64,000 bases of DNA from positions 4,908,501-4,972,500 of the forward strand of contig NC_064615.1 in the NCBI RefSeq assembly GCF_023898315.1. The letters are read 5' to 3'. Below are positions 45,601 to 56,180 of this stretch, piece after piece. Numbering within the stretch: the first letter of the stretch is position 1; each line of letters starts with the position of its first letter. This stretch comes from Schistocerca nitens. Its lineage: Eukaryota; Arthropoda; Insecta; Orthoptera; Acrididae. The position numbers were made by a program, and so were the translations under genes. The notes beneath the pieces are model-generated. The model did not search any database and had not been told where the DNA came from. It saw only the letters and a program-made list of their open reading frames with translations.

Positions 45601-46610
45601 GTCCCCGGACATATACATCCTGAAAAACCTTTTAACGATGTCGACTGGAATACTATCTCTCAAATTCTAAAGATGGCAGGGATAAAATACATGGAGCAAA
45701 AAGCTATTTACAATTTGTGCAGAAACCAGATGGCAGTTGTAAGAGTCAAAGGGCACGAAAGGGAAGCAGTGGTTGAGAAGAGAGAGACAGGGTTGGATCG
45801 TAGCCTATCTCCAATTTTATTCAATCTGCATATTGAGAAAGCATTAAAGGCAACAAAAGAAAAATTTGGAGTATGAATTAAAGTTCAGGGAGAAGAAATA
45901 AAAGTTCTGAGGTTTGCTAATGACACTAAGTCTGTCAGAGACAGCAAAGAGCAGTTGAACGGAACGGACAGTGTCTTGAAAGGAGAGTATAAGATGAGCA
46001 TCAACACAAGCAAAATGAGGATAATGGAATGTAGTCAAATTAAATCAGTTGATGCTGAGGGAATTAGATTACGAATGAGACACTTAAAGTAGTAGATGAG
46101 TTATGCTGTTTGGGCAGCAAAATAACTGATGATGTTTCTGAAGAAGAGAAGTACTGAGATAGATTTAAGTGTTGGGAAGTCTTTTCTCAAATAATTTTTA
46201 TGGACTGTAGATGTGTATGGAAGTGAAACATGGACGATAACAGTGTAGACAAGAAGAGAATAGAAATGTGCTACAGAAGAATGCTGAAGATTAGATGGGT
46301 AGATCACATAACTATTGAGGAGGTAATGAACAGAACTGAGGAGATGAGTAATTTGTGGAGCAACCTGACTAGAAGAAGGGATCAGTTGGTAGGACACATT
46401 CTGAGGCATCAAAGGGTCACCAATTTAGCACTGGAGGGAAGTGTGGGGGTAAAAATCGTTGAGGGAGACCACGAGATGAGTACTGTAAGCAGATTCAGAT
46501 GGATGTAGTCTGCAGCAGTTACCCTGAGATGAAGAGGCTTGCACACAATAGAGTAGTGTGGAGAGCTGCATCAAACCAGTCTCTGGAATGATGCCACAAC
46601 AACAACATTC
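45601..46610 (+). pseudogene. RTE LINE fragment, 5' truncated
   Basis: Same family as copy A, plus strand. Begins within RT motif A (FNDVDWNTISQILKMAGIKY), then VRVKGHEREAVVEK, RSLSPILFNLHIEKALKATK (motif B), LRFANDTK (FADD to FAND, with an internal loss), and the C-terminal region CYRRMLKIRWVDHITIEEVM, RRRDQLVGHILRHQRVTNLA. The 3' end CCACAACAACAACA is the (CAA)n tail. Contains stops and small deletions. Confidence 0.85.
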
Positions 46611-47199
46611 TTTATATTATAGTTACTCAACTCACATGTAAAAATATCACCAAATGAAACCATATGCGAAAATAACATTCTTGTTGTACACAAATGAATC
46701 AGCTCTTCCAACACAAACGCTAAACTTTCAACTGTACAGGTTACAGGCACCACACTTTTACTCCACACCTCTCACTCTTGCTGGTAAGCATGCCCTTTTG
46801 CAACTATCATTTGCAATTTCCCAGATTTCAATATTCTATCTGTTCTGTTGCTTTAGCTATCATAATGCTCTGCCAAATGTAATAAACATACAAAACATGT
46901 TAATATTCCTGAGACAGTTAATAGTGTTTTAGTTCTGACATACATTATGGATATGTCTAATAATGTGTGTAGTTTACAGAAAGACAGTATTTGCTTACAA
47001 ATATACATTACATTATATGTCAATACAAAAATCTCTCTCTCACTCTATTAAACACACAAAAGGATCTTATCCACCATATATGACATCCTTAGTATTTATA
47101 TTCCTTAGTTTGTCTTGAATATCATACTCATCATCAGCATCATGAAACTATTTTAATTTGCATCAAAAGGACACAGAATTATTTGTTGGATGTACTCAC
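46611..47199. other. tRNase Z intron, no other feature
   Basis: AT-rich; nothing recognised. Confidence 0.5.
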
Positions 47200-47476
47200 C
47201 AAGGAAAACAGGTCCTGGGTCATCCGGAAAGCACACTTCAGCTGACTTTACAACTGATCCATCCTCTAGTTCAACATCTTCACCAGATTTCAGACGTCCC
47301 AGTAATGGGCCTGGGGGTACTCCTTTCTCAACACATTTTTCTAGATTGAGGCTTCCTGGGCGAGGTTTTAAACGACAGATGTATGACACTGCCATACTGC
47401 AAACGGAACTGATGGTAGTAGCTTTAGGTGACTCTGGACTCTTACATAGTCTCTTGCGGTCTGGAATGGAAACAGT
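47200..47476 (-). CDS. ELAC2: tRNase Z, N-terminal-half exon (VSYICRLK)
   Basis: Encodes TVSIPDRKRLCKSPESPK, then MAVSYICRLKPRPGSLNLEK and GVPPGPLLGRLKSGEDVELE, ending CFPDDPGPVFL. VxYIC.L followed by PDPG.xFLVVECP is conserved in the N-terminal (non-catalytic) lactamase half of long tRNase Z. The donor CCTTG|GTGAGT joins the exon at 30881 in phase (G plus TT). The 3' end is secure. The 5' end is my choice: acceptor CTAGCCAG at 47477 gives phase 0 with the tentative exon upstream; alternatives at TTCCATTCCAG or TTTACCAG would give other phases. Confidence 0.85.
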
Positions 47477-47562
47477 CTGGCTAGTATATATACTGTTGCA
47501 ATGAAAGTGGTAATATTCTGATGTACTGGTAAATGGGAAAAAAGACTTAGGACAAAACTTAC

Positions 47563-47658
47563 ATCAAGAGCCTTTGGTTTGAAGTGATTGGAATGGCATT
47601 TCTCTTTCAGCAAATCTGTGAGATGAAATTCATAGAATTGTATGTAGTTCATCAAGTC
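47563..47658 (-). CDS. ELAC2: Tentative tRNase Z exon
   Basis: A 96-nt block between ATTTCATTGTAG and GTAAGTTTTG encoding DLMNYIQFYEFHLTDLLKEK and a further 12 residues in phase 0. It lies 86 bp upstream of the previous exon as modelled and would fit the variable region of the N-terminal half. I do not recognise a diagnostic motif, so the evidence is splice sites, phase and position only. Confidence 0.4.
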
Positions 47659-48004
47659 CTACAATGAAATGTTGGTGTCAAAGAACTTGAATGTAAGTCC
47701 ATCTACTTGATCATCTGATAACTGCTTAACGAGTACAACTGTGTACTGCAGAGGGAAACTGTTATTAGGTGCTCCAGGGAGGATGGTGATTGTTGAACAA
47801 TTACTGATGCAGTGGGATCACCAAAAATCTGTTACACTGACAGAAATGGAAAGTGTCACATAGCAAGCACCTTGGCTGCCAGTGTGTCGTTAGACCATAT
47901 GCCACACTTCTCGAACTTTTGGATGTGTGGAGCTACTGGATGTGACTGATATGGTAATTGTTTAAGGGAGGCTGAATGTTCTCCAATAAAAGGCAAGAAT
48001 GGAA
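47659..48004. other. No gene recognised
   Basis: A minus-strand frame of about 55 codons runs up to the acceptor at 47659 (for example PLQYTVVLVKQLSDDQ, DGLTFKFFDTN) and ends in TAG at the acceptor. It may be chance or an extension of coding sequence; not called. Confidence 0.35.
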
Positions 48005-48300
48005 AATCTTGAAACTTCCTCGCAGATTAAAACTGTGCGCCGGACCGAGACTCGAACTCAGGACCTTTGCCTTTTGTGGGCAAGTGCTCTACCAACTGAG
48101 CTACCCAAGCACAACTCACGCCCGGTCCTCACAGCTTTACTTCTGCCAGTATCTCGTCTCCTACCTTCCAAATTTTACAGAAGCTCTCCTGCGAACCTTG
48201 CAGAACTAGCACTCCTGAAAGAAAGGATATTGCGGAGACATGGCTAGCCACAGCCTGGGGGATGTTTCCAGAGCGAGATTTCCACTCTGCAGCGGAGTAT
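48005..48300 (-). mobile_element. tRNA-like retroposon, non-foldback copy
   Basis: Minus-strand tRNA-like head: GGGTAGCTCAGTTGGTAGAG (A box) and GAGTTCGAGTCTCGGTCC (B box), flanked by the family end GAAACTTCCTCGCAG on the plus strand. To the right it continues into CACTCCTGAAAGAAAGG and CAGCCTGGGGGATG, the family's ordinary second half. It is not a functional tRNA: no acceptor stem and no proper anticodon loop. It abuts a LINE fragment to the right. Confidence 0.75.
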
Positions 48301-48870
48301 GTGGAAAGAATGAACACATATATCTTTCCGTACGAGCTCTGATTTCCCTTATTTTACTGTTGTGATCATTCTTCCCTATGTAGGTTGGTGTCAAAAAAAT
48401 ATTTTTGCATTTGGAGGAGAAAGTTGGCAATTGGAATTTCATGAGAAGATTCCGTTGCAATGAAAAACGCCTTTCTAATGATGTCCAGCTCAAATCCTGT
48501 ATCGTTTCTGTGACACACTATCCCATATTTCGCGATAATACAAAACATGCTGCCCTTCTTTGAACTTTTTCAATGTACTCCATCAGTCCTATCTGGTAAG
48601 GATCCCACACCGCGCACCATTATTCTAAAAAAGGACGGACAAGCGTAGTGTAGGCAGTCTCCTTAGTAGGTCTGTTACATTTTCTAAGTGTCCTGCCAAT
48701 ACAACGCAGTCTTTGGTTAGCCTTCCCCACAACATTTTCTGTGTGTTCCTTCCAATTTATGTTGTTTGTAATTGTAATATCTAGGTATTTAGTTGAATTT
48801 ACGGCTTTTAGAGTAGACCGATTTATCGTGTAACCGAAGTTTAACGAGTTCCTTTTAGCAACTCACAAGG
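48301..48870 (-). pseudogene. Jockey/CR1-type LINE C-terminal fragment
   Basis: Minus-strand translation gives RNSLNFGYTINRSTLKAVNS, KYLDITITNNINWKEH, RLRCIGRTLRKCNRPTKE and WTSLERRFSLQRNLLMKF, ending RARTERYMCSFFPHT. This is the region after the RT (KYLGI..., W..H). A frameshift and stop near 48620. No RT core is present. Confidence 0.75.
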
Positions 48871-50071
48871 TGAAACATGAGAGATGTGGGGTCACGATAT
48901 CTATATGCAACTGTGGACACCATAGTTGAATAAATAAGCACAGCAAATCACCTAGCAATTTATACCCCTGAAATCTATGCACAGTAATTATTAAGATGAC
49001 TTAACTCTTTTATACCAAATATTAATCCTACATTTTTACAGTTTGACAGCTTCAGATACTAGTTTACATTATTAACTCTTCGTAAAAATCTTTGTGAAAA
49101 GTGGTGGCTTCGCCATTATTCATAACCATTCTACCAGTTTGATTAAAGAAGTAGATTTTGCACATTAACATCAATAATCTTGAGTTTAATGTTTTTGTAG
49201 GGACAGTAAAAATGGGTGTGACAGTCAAAACCAGATTGAAACATTTTACTGTACAAGTGAAACTGTTAACTACATATCATTATCAACATTGAGTCACAAG
49301 AGGAAGATGGGACCAGTTGAGAATGAAATGACTTAGACCTTTTTTGAGGATGCTTTTTGTTATTTGCTGGAAAACTTAAATTAGAATGGCCATGCAGAGT
49401 GAGTTCTCTCTCCCTCCCCTACTGCTGACAACTGATGATGAAATAATGCTCTTTATCAATATTCCTATGTAGATGGCTTACATGCTAGCAAACATTTTTC
49501 CATCGTAAATTGTCCAGCTACATACCAACTTTCAACACTCTTCCTGCTCACATTAATTGTCTGTACCCAAATAAATAACTATCTACCCCTGAAATATAAT
49601 CATTAGAGGAGTTATACAATCATGGAGCCCTGATTGCCTACATTTTGGCTGAGTTCTTACTTTTAGATTTCCTTATATTAAAGGACCATTTGTCTCTGGT
49701 CATTACTCAAATGCATGTATGGCAAAATCACAACAATATCATCTGTTAAAATTCCTTGGAAAATATAATTCTTTCTTTCAGCAATTTTTTAACTCAGTGC
49801 ATTTGCAGTGACACTGACTTACCTCTCATTTATGGTCTACTCTTCAGCTACATTAAACATGAAGCACACCCTCTTATTTTGACTACCCAAGAAATGCTTT
49901 CTACAATATATTATACGACGAAGTGAGGTGGATTAACTCCACTTGCTACAATTCCATTCCTTAAATAAATAATGGTTTTTGTTTTCCATTATACACTTGA
50001 TCACAAGCTTCCTATTGCCTGACATTTCAAGGTATTTACTCTTTCCGTTATGTCACTGGCATTTGTTGGAC
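48871..50071. other. No gene recognised
   Basis: AT-rich; no coding, RNA or repeat feature identified on either strand. Confidence 0.5.
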
Positions 50072-50085
50072 ACCTGATATCTATG

Positions 50086-50491
50086 AAACTTCCTGGCAGA
50101 TTAAAACTGTGTGCCGGACCAAGACTCGAACTCGGGACCTTTGCCTTTCGCGGGCAAGTGCTCTACCGACTGAGCTACCCAAGCACGACTCACACCCCGT
50201 CCTCACAGCTTTACTTCTGCCAGTACCTCGTCTCCTACCTTCCAAACTTTACAGAAGCTCTCCTGCGAACCTTGCAGAACTAGCACTCCTGTCTGGAAGG
50301 TAGGAGACGAGGTACTGGCAGAAGTAAAGCTGTGAGGACGGGGCGTGAGTCGTGCTTGGGTAGCTCAGTCAGTAGAGCACTTGCCCGCGAAAGGCAAAGG
50401 TCCTGAGTTCGAGTCTCGGTCCGGCACACAGTTTTAATCTGCCAGGAAGTTTCATATCAGCGCACACTCCGCTGTAGAGTGAAAATTTCAT
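50086..50491. mobile_element. tRNA-like foldback retroposon with 14-bp TSD
   Basis: Left arm 50086-50244 and right arm 50294-50452 are 159-bp inverted repeats with about four differences, around a 49-bp loop. Each arm contains the tRNA-like A and B boxes. The right end (50453-50491) is the family's terminal ATATCAGCGCACACTCCGC. ACCTGATATCTATG is repeated perfectly at 50072-50085 and 50492-50505. The duplication shows that the inverted structure inserted as one unit. Confidence 0.88.
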
Positions 50492-50529
50492 ACCTGATAT
50501 CTATGCTTTCTTCTGCCTTTCTTCATATA

Positions 50530-51490
50530 GCCCAACATTAATCTTTCCATTCCTCTTTGATTTACTATGAATTTTCTGACTCTGAATACAATGGTCATGT
50601 CTCAAAGCCGTAAGTTATTACTGGTAGTAGACATTGATCAAAAACCGTTTTCTTCAACTCAACTGACTTCTTACACATGAAAACTGACTAGTATCTTCCG
50701 TAAGCTTTCCAGGTAAATTTAATACGTTAAAATAATTATGGTTTTAAGTCACCTTTCATATTTTAATGTTGACTCAAACAGATATATTCTCCAAACTTCT
50801 GCAATTGTGTACATCCAATACATATTTCCCTCCAGTGTCCATTCATTTATTATTATCTTGGCTTTATCGTAATTCGTTATTAGACTAACTTCAGAGCAGA
50901 CTAAAGCCAGTTCACTAATTAAAATCTGAAAGTTGTTCTATATTATTTGCCCAGAACACCAGAAACAAATTTTTGGTTATTTAATCTTTTTCTCAGAATA
51001 CAGATTCTCTTTGTTTTCCAATTAAACTCAGACACAGCTTTTCTAGGACTGCTGAAAATAGTTTCAGAGATAGAGTCTTCTTGTTTTACACCCTTTTCAA
51101 TGAGAAATTCATTAACTTCTTCAACAACATTCACAAATGCTGTAGAGGTATTGCATATGTTATATATGATTTAATATGTCCTTGTTTTACTCCTTATTCT
51201 GGTAAGAGCCTCAAACAGAGCAGGATGATTGATCAAATTTAATGTCTCTTCAAAATCTATAAAGGCAAGGCAAAGAGGTGGGTGTTCTACTATTTGTTTC
51301 ATGTAGAGTGAGGATATGGTGAACTGTACTAAATCCTGTGTGGAACTCAGCTTTCTCAATGGGCTGAGCCATGTCAACTGCAGAGCTCAATGTGGTAGTC
51401 AGAATTCTAGGGAAAACTTTGTACAGTTTGGACAGAAGGCTGATAGGGCAATAGCTCTACATAATCTTTAGTACCCTCTCTCTCACTATG
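50530..51490 (-). pseudogene. RTE-like LINE RT fragment, decayed
   Basis: Minus-strand blocks: SAVDMAQPIEKAEFHTGF (51370), LCLAFIDFEETLNLINHPAL (motif A), then FLIEKGVKQEDSISETIFSS (motif B, 51110) and, after frame changes, a tail to about 50530 with MERLMLGYMKK. Similar in style to the LINE at 36995-38820. The catalytic DD block is not recognisable. Confidence 0.7.
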
Positions 51491-51516
51491 CAACCAACTG
51501 CACCTCACTACTTTGG

Positions 51517-51518
<2 letters not shown>

Positions 51519-51559
<41 letters not shown>

Positions 51560-51560
51560 G
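51519..51560. repeat. (GT)n microsatellite
   Basis: About 20 GT units directly adjoining the left end of mariner 1. Confidence 0.95.
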
Positions 51561-52839
51561 TGTACCGGTATGAAATGAGCATTAAGATACAAATGTGTTG
51601 ATAGGGAACATTTGTTGTGAACGAGCCTTAATTTTTTTTGTTTGGTTGGTATGACATCTGTCAAAGATATTTAGTATACATCAAGTCATGGAACAAACAA
51701 CATAATATGTTTTCATCGTGTTAAGAATGTCGAATTTTGTACCAGAAAGTGATGATCTGCGGAAATCATTAATTTTTTGTTTTCATTTGAAAAAAAGTGC
51801 TGCAGAGTCGCATCGAATGCTTGTTGAGGCATATGGTGATCATGCTCTATCAGAAGCAACATGCAAAATATGGTTTCAATGGTTCAGAAATAATGATTTT
51901 GATGTAAGAAATGAAGAACGTGGAAGAGCACCAAAAAAATTCGAAGACGCCAAATTGCAAGCAATATTGGATGAAGATGATACTTTGAGTCAGAAGCAAA
52001 TGGCAGCAATGCTAAATGTTGCACAACAAACAATTTCTGATTGTTTGAAAGCTATGGGAAGGATCAAAAAGTGTGGAAAATGGGTACCACATGAATTGGA
52101 TGAAAGACAGATGGAAAACCGAAAAACCATTTGTCAAATTTTGCTTCAAAGACATGAAAGAAAACCAATTTTGCATCCAATTGTTACTGGTGATGAAAAA
52201 TGGATTTATTTTAAGAAACCTAAATGGGCTGAATCATGGGTTAATCTGGGACAACCATCAACATCGACTGCAAAACCAGATCGATTTGGCAAGAAGACAA
52301 TGCTCTGTGTTTGGTGGGATCAGAAAGGTGTGGTGTATCATGAGCTTCTAAAACCCAGTGAAACTGTGAATACTAATCGCTACAGACAACAAATGATCAA
52401 TTTGAACTATGCATTGATCAAAAAAAGACCAGAATGGGCCAGAAGACATGGCAAAGTAATTTTTTTACATGACAATGCACCTGCACACAAAGCAGGATAC
52501 AATCAAAACGCTTGGCTGGGAGCTGCTACCCCACCCGCCATATTCATCAGACTTGGCCCCTTCCAACTACTATTTGTTTTCATCAATGGGACATGCATTG
52601 GCTAAGGAACACTTTGATTCCTACGAAGTCGAAAATTGGGTGTCTGATTCGTTTGCTTCAAAAGACGAACATTTCTATTGCCGTGGTGTCCACAAATTGC
52701 CAGAAAGGTGGTCAAAATGTATAGAAAGCAATGGTCAGTACTTTGAATAAAATGTTTTTACTATTCAATTCAAAATTAGTGTTTCATTTTCACAAAAAAA
52801 AAAAAAAAGAAATCGCTAATTTCATACTGGTACACCTGG
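51561..52839 (+). mobile_element. mariner 1 transposon
   Basis: The left end TGTACCGGTATGAAATGAGC pairs with the right end, which on the minus strand reads CCAGGTGTACCAGTATGAAA then TTAGCGATTTC. The right end is followed by TA (52840-52841), the mariner target. The outermost six bases of the left end appear replaced by the adjoining (GT)n. It encloses one transposase gene. Confidence 0.82.
51727..52750 (+). pseudogene. mariner transposase, frameshifted, third catalytic Asp lost
   Basis: N-terminal helix-turn-helix region MSNFVPESDDLRKSLIFCFH.. and SEATCKIWFQWFRNNDFDVR; second DNA-binding helix set DTLSQKQMAAMLNVAQQTIS; the WVPHEL motif; catalytic block HPIVTGDEKWIYF (first Asp); KVIFLHDNAPAHK (second Asp). 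A frameshift with a loss of about three codons occurs near 52495, then the other frame gives LGWELLPHPPYSSDLAPSNY, where the usual third Asp (APSDY) is Asn. It ends at 52750. A normal mariner transposase is about 345 residues. The N-terminal two thirds is otherwise clean. Confidence 0.9.
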
Positions 52840-52841
52840 TA

Positions 52842-52982
52842 TTTTTGACAAAGGCCTTGTTGGATGAAAGCTAACATTCTGACAGTCTTTTGTTGTGCCT
52901 TTCTGCGAGTCATCATCTCCACTATATGGTGAGTAGCAACCATCCTTTTCATTATATTGTTATATTCCATCCTGGATTTTCC
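52842..52982 (+). repeat. Second PLE-like tail family, best copy
   Basis: Contains TTGACAAAGGCCTTGTTGGA then TGAAAGC, a block TTGTTGTGCCTTTCTGCGAG, ATGGTGAGTAGCAACC, and an end TATTCCATCCTGGATTTTCC. The order (hairpin then GAAAGC; TGTG.CTATC-like; GGTRAGT; CATC..TTT; ATAT; TTCCA...GGAA/GGAT) parallels the PLE tail at 3461-3611. The adjoining position right of mariner 1 is uncertain. Homology is my inference. Confidence 0.4.
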
Positions 52983-53049
52983 ACTGTTTGATATTACCTA
53001 TAATTTTCCCGTTTTCTGATTGTACAGCTGCAGTTATCTTAAATAACTT

Positions 53050-53957
53050 CACTACCTAAAGTATTTTATTTTTGTATGCTGTACTTTTTCTGTCTTTTAT
53101 GAGACTAGGAAATACGTCAGCAACACTTCAATTGCAGATCTTTTTCTATCTAAATTATCTACAATATGCAAGTGTGGCACAGTGTACACCTGACACTACT
53201 CGTGCTATCATTTCCACCTTTCCTGTTCCACTCACAAATAACACATGTGAAGAACGACTGTTGGCAAGTCTCCACAGGAGATCTAATTTCTCTGATTTTT
53301 CCGTTGGTGATCATTTCACAAGATGCAGGTGGAAGGATCTAATATGTAGTCCAATTTCTCTTGGAATGTAAGCTCTTGGGATTTTTACAGTAAATCTGTG
53401 ATGCATACCACCTCTCTTGTAGCATTTGCCACTGGAATTTGATGACTATCTCCATAATGCTTTTTCACTTCCTACGCAGATCTGTGATGAGACACACCTT
53501 TAATATTTATATCCTTATCCTACATGTTAAAGGTTCATATGTGAGGAAATACTCAAGAACTGCTGCTCAAATGAATCTTTTGTAAGCCACTTTTTTTTAA
53601 TGGATGAATTACATTTGTTCAGGATTCTTGCAATCAGCTTCAGGCTGGAATGTGGTTTCTCTACAACCAGTTTTATGTGGTCATTTCACTTTACATTTCT
53701 CCAGATGGTTACTACCAGACATTTTACATTTATTATATTTCTGGCGATTTATCACCAATGGAGGAATGGAAAGGTAATGGGTCTTTCCACCTATTTATAC
53801 CCAACATATTATATTTGTTTGCATTGACAGTCAACTGCCTGTCCCTGCACCAAGAATCGATGCTCTGTAGTTTTCAAGCATTGCAGTATTTCTATATACA
53901 ACAGCATTATCTATTAGTTGACTCAAGAGTTTCAGACGTTATCCACCAGAACATATG
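53050..53957 (-). other. Possible decayed LINE sequence, otherwise unclassified
   Basis: On the minus strand the text around 53500-53900 is reminiscent of the C-terminal region of CR1/Jockey LINEs, but frames are short and no motif is decisive. It forms the left flank of mariner 2. Confidence 0.25.
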
Positions 53958-54039
53958 TACGAGGGTTGGAACTTAAATAGTGGCAACTATTTATTTGCAA
54001 CCGATACAAAAGAGTTACATGTTTGCTCCTGTTACTGTC

Positions 54040-55009
54040 CTTCAAAGTAGTCACCGGCATTGTGTAGAACCCATTGCCAGCAATGTGCAAGGCGTAGTAT
54101 ACCATTAGCAGAGCCTGTCTGTTGCTGGTGCGAATGGATCGGTCTACTGTCTGTCGAATCTCTGGAACAGTTCTGAAACGAATGCCATGAAGAGGTTCCT
54201 TCATCTTTTGAATCAAATCAAAGTCACAAGGACTTAAATCTGGGGAGTACAGTGGATGGTACAGTACTTCCAAGTCCCATTGACTGAACAGAGCAGCCAC
54301 AGCTTGTGCTGCATGCGCCTGTGCATTGTTGTGTAAAATGATGGGTGGATTGTGCAGAAAGTGTCGTTGCTTAAAAAAAACCAGTAATACTGTGCACTGA
54401 CAGTCTGCCGTGGAGGAATGTAATGTGTTAAGATAACACCATCACAGTTGTGCATGAGAATCACCATAACTTTCATCATACTGGGGCCCTGTCGCACTTC
54501 CGACTTTCACGGTGACCCATAATGACGCTATTAATTGGATTAGCGTTTCGGTTTTGGCTCGTACAATGTGGCCCATGTCTCATCCAGTGTTACGATATGG
54601 CATAGAAAAGCCTCTCCTTCACGCTCATAGTGCTCCAAGTGCATCTGAGCAGCGTCGTAACGCATCCATTTCTGCATTTCCGTCAAGTCACGCGGAACCC
54701 ATCGTGATGCAATTTTTCACATGCCCAGGCATTCCTTCAGGATGCGAAGTACAGTCATATGCGCTAATCTGGTTTTGTGGGCGAGCTCATGAATTGTATG
54801 GCGTCGATCACTGTCCACTAACACGGCAACAGCATGCACTACTTCATAAGAGACGCTAGGATGACCTGCACGATGCATGTCTGCCAAAGTTTGTTGAGCT
54901 TCGTTGAAAGCTTTTACCCAATGTGCCACTGTTCTGTATGGCAATGCCGATTCCCCGCATGCCTCTCGAAGACCTTGATGACAGTGTCGTGCTGTAGGAC
55001 ATCTGACAT
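54040..55009 (-). pseudogene. mariner transposase (DD34D), second Asp changed
   Basis: ATG at 55007-55009 (MSDVLQHDTVIKVFERHAGN). Blocks follow: PYRTVAHWVKAFNEAQQTLA, RRHTIHELAHKTRLAHMTVL, WMRYDAAQMHLEHYEREGEA and HIVTLDETWATLYEPKPKR (first Asp), in several frames. The second block is PPIILHNNAQAHAAQAVAAL, where HDNA is expected (Asp to Asn). The third is LYSPDLSPCDFDLIQKMKEP, with 34 residues between the second and third positions. Frameshifts and a stop occur near 54440-54500 and 54720-54950. Confidence 0.85.
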
Positions 55010-55209
55010 TTTCAATCTTGATTCAACTCTGTTGTTTCTGTTTCGAAAACATAGTGACACCATTACGTTAGACCGCTCACTCACAAGTTGTAACGCCGGA
55101 AATGCATATCCTCCTATTTCCATCTATTGTACTATAATTTTTTTCTTTGTTTTGTTACCTCAAGATATGACATTTCTGTCTCTTTATATATTGTAATTGT
55201 TTTACTGTT

Positions 55210-55210
<1 letters not shown>

Positions 55211-55268
<58 letters not shown>
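55211..55268. repeat. (TA)n microsatellite
   Basis: About 29 TA units left of the PLE palindrome inside mariner 2. Confidence 0.95.
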
Positions 55269-55270
<2 letters not shown>

Positions 55271-55271
55271 C

Positions 55272-55877
55272 AGAGGGAAACATTCCACGTGGAAAAAATA
55301 TATCTAAAAAGAAAGATGATGAGACTTACCAAACAAAAGCGCTGGCAGGTCGATAGACACACAAACAAACACAAATATACACACAAAATACTAGCTTTCG
55401 CAACCAACGGTTGCTTCGTCAGGAAAGAGGGAAGGAGAGGGAAAGATGAAAGGATGTGGGTTTTAAGGGAGAGGGTAAGGAGTCATTCCAATCCCGGGAG
55501 CGGAAAGACTTACCTTAGGGGGAAAAAAGGACAGGTATACACTCGCACACACACACACATATCCATCCACACATACAGACACAAGCAGACATATAATATG
55601 TCTGCTTGTGTCTGTATGTGTGGATGGATATGTGTGTGTGTGCGAGTGTATACCTGTCCTTTTTTCCCCCTAAGGTAAGTCTTTCCGCTCCCGGGATTGG
55701 AATGACTCCTTACCCTCTCCCTTAAAACCCACATCCTTTCATCTTTCCCTCTCCTTCCCTCTTTCCTGACGAAGCAACCGTTGGTTGCGAAAGCTAGTAT
55801 TTTGTGTGTATATTTGTGTTTGTTTGTGTGTCTATCGACCTGCCAGCGCTTTTGTTTGGTAAGTCTCATCATCTTTC

Positions 55878-55882
<5 letters not shown>
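55272..55882. mobile_element. PLE tail palindrome (foldback) inside mariner 2
   Basis: The left arm (55272-55594) is a minus-strand tail with terminal AGAGGGAAACATTCCACG. The right arm (55596-55882) is the plus-strand tail, ending CTTTCTTTTTATATA without the terminal 45 bp. The centre is one base at 55595 (GACATAT-A-ATATGTC). It has the same layout and almost the same central break point in the tail as the palindrome at 35606-36229, but carries different tail variants (stem pair C-G, centre shorter by eight bases), so it is a separate event. Confidence 0.88.
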
Positions 55883-55930
<48 letters not shown>

Positions 55931-55983
55931 AGAAAGTGATGAGACTTACCAAACAAAAGTGCTGGCAGGTCGATAGACACACA

Positions 55984-56051
<68 letters not shown>

Positions 56052-56180
56052 AAAGAAAGTGATGAGACTTACCAAACAAAAGCGCTGGCAGGTCGATAGA
56101 CACACAAACAAACACAAACATACGCACAAAATTCTAGCTTTCGCAACACGTGGAATGTTTCCCTCTGTTTATATATATAT
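55882..56180. repeat. (TA)n tracts with two further PLE tail fragments
   Basis: (TA)n 55882-55927; a 61-bp minus-strand tail piece 55928-55988 starting AGAAAGAAAGTGATGAGAC; (TA)n 55989-56048; a second minus-strand tail piece 56049-56143 that stops within the hammerhead-like stem and switches at once to a plus-strand terminus ACGTGGAATGTTTCCCTCTG (56143-56165), then a short (TA)n. Confidence 0.85.

Noticed and set aside
47659..47830. Extension of tRNase Z coding sequence upstream of 47658
   Set aside because: The open stretch ends in TAG exactly at the acceptor and shows no tRNase Z motif; could be chance.
48040..48105. Possible tRNA gene (minus strand) from A and B box sequences
   Set aside because: No acceptor-stem pairing, position 33 is not T in the anticodon loop, and the sequence belongs to a repeat present at four places; treated as a tRNA-like retroposon. 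The same applies to 50115-50175 and 50345-50425.
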